Shown piece after piece: positions 1 to 5,422 of a DNA stretch of 7,389 nt. The DNA lies in the NCBI GenBank assembly GCA_902465325.1, contig CABQMV010000096.1:1-7389 (forward strand), given 5' to 3'. Source of the DNA: an uncultured Oscillospiraceae bacterium (lineage in GTDB: Bacteria > Bacillota > Clostridia > UBA1212 > SIG427). Each line of letters starts with the position of its first letter. The first letter of the stretch is position 1. The notes beneath the pieces are model-generated. The model saw nothing but the letters and a program-made list of their open reading frames with translations. It did no database searches and was not told the origin of the DNA. The position numbers and the translations under genes are program-made.

Positions 1-1936
1 CTGCGTTGGCTGATAAAAACGCGCCGCTGATCCCCGTTCCGTAAAACATAGCCAGACACGCCACCACAGATTCCTTGGCCGCCAGGCCCGCCAGCAGAGC
101 AACGGCCAGCTGCCAGGCGCCAAAGCCCAGGGGACGGAAGGCCGGCGCAAGAAAGCCGCCCAAAGCAGCTAAAATACTACGCTCTGGAGCGGAGGTCATT
201 GTCAGTGTACAGTCGAAGCTCTGAAGAAACCACAAAATAATGTTCATTACAAGAATAAGGGTAGCCGCCTTTTTTAAAAAGTGGCTGATTTTATCCCATA
301 CATGACGCATAGTATCGCCGAATCCCGGCATGCGGTAAGGGGGGAGCTCCATAAGGAACGGCGCATCCTGGCCTCGGAATAATGTTTTTTTAAAAACCAG
401 CCCAGAGAACCCCCCCATAATAATCCCTATAAAATACAGACTAAACACCACCAGTTCCTGATGCCTATCAAAAAATGCACCGGCCAAGAGACCGTAAATC
501 GGCAGTTTTGCAGAGCAGGACATAAAAGGGATCAACAAAATGGTAAGTCTTCTGTCCTTCATATTCTCCATGGTTCTGGCCGCCATAACAGCAGGAACAC
601 TGCAGCCGAATCCCATAAGCATAGGAATAAAGGCCTTTCCGGACAGTCCAAATCTCCTCAGGGTCCGGTCCATTATAAAAGCAATCCTTGACATATAGCC
701 GGAATCCTCCAGAAACGAAAGTAAAAAAAACAGAATGGCAATCTGAGGAAGAAAGGATAAAACTCCGCCAACACCTCCCACAATTCCCTGAACCACTAAA
801 TTTTGCACCCAGGCAGGCGCCGACAGCTTTGTCAAAAATGCAGTTAAGCCAGCTGCAGCGCCCTCATTGAACAGATAATCCACACCCTTTTGCAGCGTAG
901 CGCCCGGAGGACCAAAGGTAGCAAAAAAAATAAAAAACATAATTCCTAAAAAAATGGGAATTCCCCAAATTTTATGAGTGAGAATGCGGTCCCATTTAGC
1001 GGAGGCCGCTTTTTCTGTAGAGCGTTCTTTCACAAGGCATTGCGTCACCAGGTTCCTTATGTACCGGTAGCGGCTATCCGGACTGTCTCGCCAACAGGGA
1101 GGGCGCTCCGGTACAAACGGTCTGTTATTGGCTTTTTCAATAGCCGCGACCAGTAATGGCAATCCTTTGGCTGTCTTTGCGGATATAGGAATTACAGGAA
1201 CTCCCAATTTTTTAGAAAGCAGCTGAGCATTTACAGACATTCCCTGTTTTTCTATTTCATCCATCATATTTAGGCCGACAATTACCGGCAGGCCTTGTTC
1301 CAGCAGCTGTAAGGTAAGATATAGATTTCTTTCCAAATTTGTACTGTCCACCACATTAACAACTACACTTATATTTTTTTGTTTTATAAACTCTACTGCA
1401 ACCTGTTCTTCCATGGTATAGGGAAAAAGAGAATAGATACCGGGCAGATCTGTGAGCTCAATGATCCTGTGATCAATTTTTATTTTTCCCCGCTTTTGTT
1501 CCACCGTGACACCCGGCCAATTGCCAACATATTGGTTGCTGCCTGTCAGTTTGTTGAACACCGTCGTCTTTCCGCAATTTGGATTTCCAATAAGAGCTGC
1601 GCCCATTTGCGGTTTTGGACGGGAAACCGCTCCCCAGTCAAAAGGCGGCAGTACATTTTCACCAGGGCAGGAGACAGCCGCAGCTTCTGCGCTGGACAGA
1701 GATTCCTTTCCCACCATTATATGCCCCGCATCCTCTTTTCTAAGAGACAGCTCAAAGCCCCGCAGCTGCAGCTTTACGGGATCTCCCATTGGCGCCACGC
1801 TGACAGAACGGATAACAGTCCCGCAGGTCAAGCCCATATCCTGCAGCCGCTGAACCAATGGAGGCGTTCCGTCTATACATTTTATTACAGCGGACTGTCC
1901 CGGTTTTAAATCCTTTACTGTCACAAAAATCACCAT
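1..1936 (-). CDS. feoB: Fused FeoA-FeoB ferrous iron transporter (3' end outside window)
   Basis: GTP-driven Fe2+ importer of the inner membrane, with a FeoA domain fused to its N-terminus. I translated the minus strand directly: 645 codons are open from ATG 1934-1936 to the window edge. Residues 4-76 are an SH3-like FeoA domain (VKDLKPGQ, LQDMGL, APMGDPV, LSLRKEDA). After a 35-40 residue linker comes the GTPase: G1 GNPNCGKT 117-124, PGVTVE 141-146 with the G2 Thr, G3 DLPG 163-166, G4 NMMD 223-226, G5 SAK 252-254. The membrane core carries GFGCSVPA (442-449), FMSCSAKLPIY (471-481) and LAAKESVV (618-625), typical FeoB Gate/core motifs; GCS replaces the more common GCN. Roughly the last 100-150 residues expected of FeoB are missing off the left edge. 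An in-frame TAA lies four codons upstream of the chosen ATG, so the protein cannot start earlier. The Shine-Dalgarno is poor, unlike its neighbours. Assignment as FeoAB is very secure; the exact start is less so. Confidence 0.96.
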   Translation of the reverse strand, partial: MVIFVTVKDLKPGQSAVIKCIDGTPPLVQRLQDMGLTCGTVIRSVSVAPMGDPVKLQLRGFELSLRKEDAGHIMVGKESLSSAEAAAVSCPGENVLPPFDWGAVSRPKPQMGAALIGNPNCGKTTVFNKLTGSNQYVGNWPGVTVEQKRGKIKIDHRIIELTDLPGIYSLFPYTMEEQVAVEFIKQKNISVVVNVVDSTNLERNLYLTLQLLEQGLPVIVGLNMMDEIEKQGMSVNAQLLSKKLGVPVIPISAKTAKGLPLLVAAIEKANNRPFVPERPPCWRDSPDSRYRYIRNLVTQCLVKERSTEKAASAKWDRILTHKIWGIPIFLGIMFFIFFATFGPPGATLQKGVDYLFNEGAAAGLTAFLTKLSAPAWVQNLVVQGIVGGVGGVLSFLPQIAILFFLLSFLEDSGYMSRIAFIMDRTLRRFGLSGKAFIPMLMGFGCSVPAVMAARTMENMKDRRLTILLIPFMSCSAKLPIYGLLAGAFFDRHQELVVFSLYFIGIIMGGFSGLVFKKTLFRGQDAPFLMELPPYRMPGFGDTMRHVWDKISHFLKKAATLILVMNIILWFLQSFDCTLTMTSAPERSILAALGGFLAPAFRPLGFGAWQLAVALLAGLAAKESVVACLAMFYGTGISGAFLSANA

Positions 1937-2003
1937 ACTTTTTATTTATTTGATCGCTCAGAAAAAGAAACGGTCTCTTGGTTATTTTATGAAAAAAAAG
2001 CAA
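1937..2003 (-). other. feoAB upstream leader without a recognisable promoter or good Shine-Dalgarno
   Basis: Between the LamG terminator and the feoAB ATG the minus strand is AT-rich, with T runs. I see TAAAAT-like and AAATAAAT stretches but no pair of boxes at 16-18 bp spacing, no GGAGG near the ATG, and no clear Fur- or DtxR-type palindrome. This is a description of absence; a weak or activator-dependent promoter could still be here. Confidence 0.4.
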
Positions 2004-2039
2004 AAAAATGCCGTAAAGCAGATGCTTTACGGCATTTTT
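2004..2039 (-). terminator. Strong hairpin terminator after the LamG gene
   Basis: A perfect inverted repeat has 13-nt arms at 2008-2020 (ATGCCGTAAAGCA) and 2023-2035, and the flanking A and T runs lengthen the stem by about four more pairs. In the minus direction a run of seven T (complement of A 2002-2008) follows the stem, so it reads as an intrinsic terminator about 33 nt past the LamG stop codon. The plus side also ends in five T, so it could act both ways, but no plus-strand gene ends here. It lies about 70 nt upstream of the feoAB start and should insulate feoAB from the LamG promoter unless it is leaky. Confidence 0.85.
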
Positions 2040-2071
2040 CATACTATGTTATGGAATTCGCCAGACAGACA

Positions 2072-3067
2072 TTACTTTCTCTTCTTAATTGCTACTGCAG
2101 AGGAAAGCGCTACTGCTGCCAGTGATACGATACCCAGGTCAAATGTCTGAGCATTTCCGGGCTTCGTAGTAGATCCGCTGCTGCCATTGCCATTTCCGTC
2201 AGAAGGGCTGGTGGAAGGATTTACAGAAGGACTCTCTGAAGGCCCATCGCTGGGCTCTACAGAAGGCTCTGTAGAAGGATCGTTGGAAGGCTCAGGAGCT
2301 TCGTTTCCGGTAGCTGCGGCATACAGCTCAGCAGCCTCTGCATCGGTTACAGCAGCTTTGTACACTCTGGCAAAAGCCATCTTGCCCTGCATTGCTGTAG
2401 CACCCCACATATCGCCAAGATAAGACTCACCAAGTACCATCTCTGTGTTAGTGTTATCGTTAACAGTTTTCAGAAGGGTCTGAGTTCTATCAAGCGTAAC
2501 AGCCAGCTCACCGTCAATATAGAATTTGTTTGTAAGTCCATCGGAGGTTCCGATAAGGTGTACCCACTGGCCAGCAGGCAAAATAGTCCCCTCTTCCGTA
2601 TAAGCGTTTCTCATGTCGAACACACCGGCGTCGTTCAGGTCACCGCAGCGGAAACCAACAGTGGTATCCATGCCGTCATTGTACTGCTGCAAGTGCAGAG
2701 AAGATCCTGCGGACTCAATGAAGACCATGTTGGTCTGTTGATCCTCAAGATAAATATAAACTTCCAGGGTAAGTCCTTCAGTCAAATCGTATCCGGCAAA
2801 AGCCTCCGTACCGGAATAATACAGACAGCCGTCGGAGAACACCGCAACCGTACGGTTTAAGGTACTGTCCGTTTCTGTAACCAAATCAGCAGACTGCAAC
2901 TCTTCAAAAGTATAATTTCCCGTTTTATCGTCGGCACTGCCGTCAGAAAAATCCGCTTCAAAGAATAAACTGTCCGCTAATCCTTCAGCGCCGCTTGCTA
3001 CAGGAACCATAGCCATTGTAGCAACCATTGCCAAAGCAACTAACACAAATAAACTTTTCTTCAGCAT
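2072..3067 (-). CDS. Secreted LamG-domain (concanavalin A-like) surface protein with C-terminal anchor
   Basis: 331-residue exported protein. Residues 1-27 are a signal peptide (MLKKS, a hydrophobic core, probable cleavage after A27 in VASGA|EG). Residues about 34-252 look like a LamG/Laminin_G_3 jelly-roll: the pattern LTLEVYIYLE, then PAGQWVHLIGTSDG, FYIDGELAV and the closing AFARVYKAAVTDAEAAELYA is characteristic of the family. Residues about 258-304 form a low-complexity Pro/Ser/Glu stalk built on PSxxPS units, as in wall-spanning linkers. The C-terminus is NAQTFD (305-310), a hydrophobic segment (311-327) and KKRK, organised like a sortase signal or a simple membrane anchor. The start is supported by an AAGGGG Shine-Dalgarno at 3075-3080, 7 nt upstream. 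It has its own strong promoter and terminator, so it is probably monocistronic. No catalytic domain is visible. A carbohydrate- or host-binding role is inference; the ligand is unknown. Confidence 0.88.
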   Translation of the reverse strand: MLKKSLFVLVALAMVATMAMVPVASGAEGLADSLFFEADFSDGSADDKTGNYTFEELQSADLVTETDSTLNRTVAVFSDGCLYYSGTEAFAGYDLTEGLTLEVYIYLEDQQTNMVFIESAGSSLHLQQYNDGMDTTVGFRCGDLNDAGVFDMRNAYTEEGTILPAGQWVHLIGTSDGLTNKFYIDGELAVTLDRTQTLLKTVNDNTNTEMVLGESYLGDMWGATAMQGKMAFARVYKAAVTDAEAAELYAAATGNEAPEPSNDPSTEPSVEPSDGPSESPSVNPSTSPSDGNGNGSSGSTTKPGNAQTFDLGIVSLAAVALSSAVAIKKRK

Positions 3068-3104
3068 AAAAATTCCCCTTTCTAAAATTAAAGAATCTGT
3101 GAGT

Positions 3105-3132
3105 AGTATATCATAATCTTTTTCCTTGTCAA
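3105..3132 (-). promoter_or_regulatory. Sigma-A promoter of the LamG gene (consensus -35, extended -10)
   Basis: On the minus strand a perfect TTGACA (3127-3132) is followed after 16 bp by TATACT (3105-3110). TG sits one base before the -10 (TGATATACT), giving an extended -10. The DNA upstream of the -35 (about 3133-3160) is very AT-rich and could act as an UP element. Transcription would start near 3098, leaving a leader of about 30 nt that holds the ribosome-binding site. This is the best promoter in the window and suggests high expression of the surface protein. No operator palindrome is obvious. Confidence 0.8.
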
Positions 3133-3232
3133 GTATTTTATAAAAACTTTATCTATGTAAATTTATCCCGTTTTTTTCGACCGATATTATTTTTTATTAT
3201 GCATTTTAGTAAACGTTTTTAATACACTTCTA

Positions 3233-3261
3233 TTGCCTGTTTGAACAATTACCGGTATAAT
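3233..3261 (+). promoter_or_regulatory. Probable sigma-A promoter of prmA
   Basis: TTGCCT at 3233-3238 and a perfect TATAAT at 3256-3261 are separated by 17 bp. The predicted start near 3268 leaves a leader of about 29 nt before ATG 3297. The remaining DNA between this and the divergent LamG promoter (about 3133-3232) is AT-rich, with no ORF or stable hairpin that I can see. Confidence 0.65.
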
Positions 3262-3296
3262 ACTACATATTATTTTACACAAAGAAGGAGCACATT

Positions 3297-4238
3297 ATGA
3301 CCACCTGGAAGGAGATAATAATTCATATAAAAACCTGCGATCTGGAGGCCGCCTCGGCTATTGCACAAATGATTGCCTCCCGGGGTATTTACATTGAGGA
3401 CTATTCCGATTTTGACAGTCAAATACAGCAATTCGGTCCTGTTGAAATAATAGATGAACAGCTGCTGATCCGGGACCGTACCACCGCGAAGCTGCATATA
3501 TATTTTAGCCCCGATGAAAATCCGGCAGAAAGCATATCCTATATGACAGCACGCCTGGATACCCTGCAGATTACCTATACAATGGAAACGGCTTCCGTCC
3601 AGGAGGAGGATTGGGTAAATAACTGGAAAAAGCATTTTAAGCCGACGCCTGTAGGAAGCAAACTTCTACTTGTACCCACATGGGAGCAGGAACGGGTAGA
3701 GCCCTCTCTATCCCTGGGAAGAACCACGCTGCTGATTGATCCCTGCATGGCTTTTGGTTCGGGGCAGCATGAAACAACACGGCTTTGTATGGAATTAATT
3801 GAAAAATTTGTCACGCCAGAGGCTCAGGTTTTAGATGTGGGTACAGGAAGCGGCATTCTGGCAATTTCAGCACTTTTATTAGGCGCCCGTCAGGCTGCCG
3901 GAATTGATATTGACCGACTTTCCGTAAAAGTTGCCGCAGAAAACGCACAGCTGAACGGAGTCGGCAGCCGTTTTACAGCCAAACACGGAGATTTGGTAAA
4001 AGATATCCAGGGCACTTTTCAGCTTATCACAGCCAATATTGTGGCCGATATTATTCTGGAGCTTTCCCCTGACGCAGTGAAGCTGTTATCCTTTGACGGT
4101 ACCTATATTGTATCCGGTATTATTGAGGAAAGAAAGCAGGAGGTCCTGGACATGCTTTACCGCCTGGGATTCTATGCTGCAGAAGAAAAAAATTACAGAG
4201 GCTGGTGTGCCATCGCCGCCCGAAGAAAATGTCAGTAA
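3297..4238 (+). CDS. prmA: Ribosomal protein L11 methyltransferase
   Basis: 313-residue cytoplasmic SAM-dependent enzyme that methylates lysines and the N-terminal alpha-amine of ribosomal protein L11. An N-terminal L11-recognition domain (about 1-100) leads into EEDWVNNWKKHFKP (103-116), the typical linker. The Rossmann methyltransferase domain follows, with LIDPCMAFGSGQHETT (146-161), SAM motif I VLDVGTGSGILAI (178-190), an acidic GIDID (202-206) and NIVADII (247-253), the family's post-motif Asn segment. Length is close to the usual 290-315. The start is set by AAGGAG at 3285-3290, 6 nt before the ATG. One oddity: the DPG of the DPGxAFGTGxH motif reads DPC (Cys150), with SGQ replacing the usual TGT. 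In many Firmicutes prmA sits in an operon with rsmE or near dnaK/dnaJ; here it stands alone, with a divergent gene before it and a convergent operon after it. Identification is secure. Confidence 0.96.
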   Translation: MTTWKEIIIHIKTCDLEAASAIAQMIASRGIYIEDYSDFDSQIQQFGPVEIIDEQLLIRDRTTAKLHIYFSPDENPAESISYMTARLDTLQITYTMETASVQEEDWVNNWKKHFKPTPVGSKLLLVPTWEQERVEPSLSLGRTTLLIDPCMAFGSGQHETTRLCMELIEKFVTPEAQVLDVGTGSGILAISALLLGARQAAGIDIDRLSVKVAAENAQLNGVGSRFTAKHGDLVKDIQGTFQLITANIVADIILELSPDAVKLLSFDGTYIVSGIIEERKQEVLDMLYRLGFYAAEEKNYRGWCAIAARRKCQ

Positions 4239-4275
4239 AACTAAGGAAGCTGTCTTAAAGACAGCTTCCTTAGTT
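4239..4275. terminator. Shared bidirectional hairpin between convergent prmA and ABC operon
   Basis: Perfect inverted repeat AACTAAGGAAGCTGTC (4239-4254) with its complement at 4260-4275, loop TTAAA, a stem of about 16 bp. It begins directly after the prmA stop codon and lies 8 nt past the stop of the solute-binding protein gene. Minus-strand transcripts meet a short T run (four T) after the stem. Plus-strand transcripts meet GGAAAAAATC with no T run, so it looks more effective for the ABC operon and may mainly protect the 3' end of the prmA mRNA. Confidence 0.75.
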
Positions 4276-4283
4276 GGAAAAAA

Positions 4284-5366
4284 TCATCCCTCGTAAACAA
4301 TATTACTCTTTATCATTTCGTCAACATTTGTAGCATCCCACCATGCGCCTGCAATGGCAACCTCTTTGGTAACTGCTTTGCCTTCCAGCGCATTGACGCA
4401 TTGCTCAACTGCATTGTATCCAATCTGATAAGAATCCTGCGCTACCGCACCCAAAAGCTTCGGGCCGGAAGTTTTCTTTATCCATTCGATCTGCTTGGTC
4501 CCTGCATCAAAGCCGCAGAACTTGATGCTGTCATATTTTGTACCTGCCGCACCGATGGCATCATAAACCTGCTTTACAACACCTTCATTGGACATAAAAA
4601 TCGCTTTCGCATTTTTTTCAAACAGGGCTTCCAATGCTGCTTTATACGCGTTATCCGCATCGCCGGGCTTTACTTCCTTTTCAATAACATATTTGCCCTT
4701 TGTGGAGCTGTCAGCATCTGCCAGCGCAGTGAAGGTATCAATAAAGCCGGAAGCTCTGTCAATACCGGTCTGTGTCTCGTCATGCTGAATAATACCCACT
4801 ACATACTTTCCGTCTCCGGCGGCAATATCTCCCTTGATTTCCTCAAAGAATTTCTCAGCCCCCAGGCCAGCGGCTTTTGTATTGCTGGTGGCAACAGATG
4901 CAACAATTGGGTTTTTATTGTTTTTATTCAGTGTTTCTACATCGTTGGCCCAGATACCGCTGTCAAACTGGACAACAGGAATCCCTCTGTCCTTTGCCTG
5001 CGTCAGCATATCGGAGAAGCCCTCGCCAATTGTGGCCAAAACCAATCCTGCAACATTGTTGGACAAAGCCGTCTGTACCATTTCCATCTGCGAAGGAAGG
5101 TCCTTTGCACTTTCACTGGCCGGACCGCGGAAGGTAATGGTATAACCGTATTTCTTTGCCGCATCCTCTGCTCCGCTCTTTACCGATTGCCAGAACGCAT
5201 GGGATTCCCCCTTGGCCACTACCGCAATCGTCTTATTGCCGCCATTTCCCTGGCCGTCAGTTGCATTGGGACCGGACTGCGTATCACATCCGGAAAATGC
5301 AAACATCGTACCCAGCGCTAACGCGCCTGTCAAGAGAGCTGCTGTAATCCTTTTCGCCTTTTTCAT
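4284..5366 (-). CDS. Sugar-type ABC transporter solute-binding lipoprotein (ribose/Peripla_BP_4 family)
   Basis: 360-residue lipoprotein that captures the ligand outside the membrane for the transporter encoded upstream. Residues 1-27 are a lipoprotein signal with lipobox FSGC, lipidated at Cys27, followed by a flexible Gly/Asn/Asp linker (28-45). The type I periplasmic-binding fold starts at TIAVVAKGESHAFWQSVKSGA (46-66). It continues with FRGPASES (79-86), a Q93-MEMVQTAL helix, the hinge-side FDSG (134-137), a second lobe with GIIQHDE and FCGFDAG, and ends AGAWWDATNVDEM. These are hallmarks of RbsB-like proteins; aromatics such as F58 and W59 and the Asp of FDSG are plausible sugar contacts. 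AAGGAG at 5375-5380, 8 nt before the ATG, supports the start. It is the last gene of the operon, 56 nt after the permease, with a possible promoter of its own. The ligand cannot be specified; a monosaccharide is most likely, but autoinducer-2, polyol or nucleoside ligands are not excluded. Confidence 0.93.
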   Translation of the reverse strand: MKKAKRITAALLTGALALGTMFAFSGCDTQSGPNATDGQGNGGNKTIAVVAKGESHAFWQSVKSGAEDAAKKYGYTITFRGPASESAKDLPSQMEMVQTALSNNVAGLVLATIGEGFSDMLTQAKDRGIPVVQFDSGIWANDVETLNKNNKNPIVASVATSNTKAAGLGAEKFFEEIKGDIAAGDGKYVVGIIQHDETQTGIDRASGFIDTFTALADADSSTKGKYVIEKEVKPGDADNAYKAALEALFEKNAKAIFMSNEGVVKQVYDAIGAAGTKYDSIKFCGFDAGTKQIEWIKKTSGPKLLGAVAQDSYQIGYNAVEQCVNALEGKAVTKEVAIAGAWWDATNVDEMIKSNIVYEG

Positions 5367-5386
5367 TTCACTTTCTCCTTTACAAA

Positions 5387-5415
5387 ATTATATTTTTTCC
5401 CATCTGGGTTATCTA
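5387..5415 (-). promoter_or_regulatory. Possible internal promoter for the solute-binding protein gene
   Basis: In the 56-nt gap after the permease gene, the minus strand has a perfect TATAAT (5387-5392), 17 bp downstream of TAGATA (5410-5415), which matches 4 of 6 bases of TTGACA. Transcription would begin near 5380, at the ribosome-binding site, leaving a very short leader. Extra expression of the binding protein relative to the membrane components would make sense, but the AT-rich context makes chance boxes likely. Confidence 0.35.
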
Positions 5416-5422
5416 TATCTTT

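Noticed and set aside
461..1909. Several plus-strand open frames (for example 1379-1909, 1506-1853, 461-691)
   Set aside because: They run antisense to the FeoAB coding sequence, which has full domain conservation on the minus strand; none has a recognisable motif or suitable ribosome-binding site.
1752..2042. 96-codon minus-strand frame starting in the terminator hairpin
   Set aside because: It overlaps the FeoA domain in a different frame and begins inside the terminator stem; the FeoA frame carries all the conserved residues.
1950..2150. Plus-strand 66-codon frame through the hairpin
   Set aside because: Crosses the palindromic terminator and the 3' end of the LamG gene; composition and position indicate a chance frame.
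2187..2423. Plus-strand frame with EGxxEG repeats
   Set aside because: It is the antisense reading of the PSxxPS stalk repeats; apparent periodicity comes from the real gene on the minus strand.
4401..5321. 306-codon plus-strand open frame opposite the solute-binding protein
   Set aside because: Long, but antisense to a clearly conserved lipoprotein; Cys- and Ile-rich pseudo-sequence with no domain and no Shine-Dalgarno.
5397..5412. Small CCCAGATGGG palindrome between permease and binding-protein genes
   Set aside because: Only three to four base pairs with a tiny loop and followed by A rather than T on the coding strand; too weak for a terminator or operator call.
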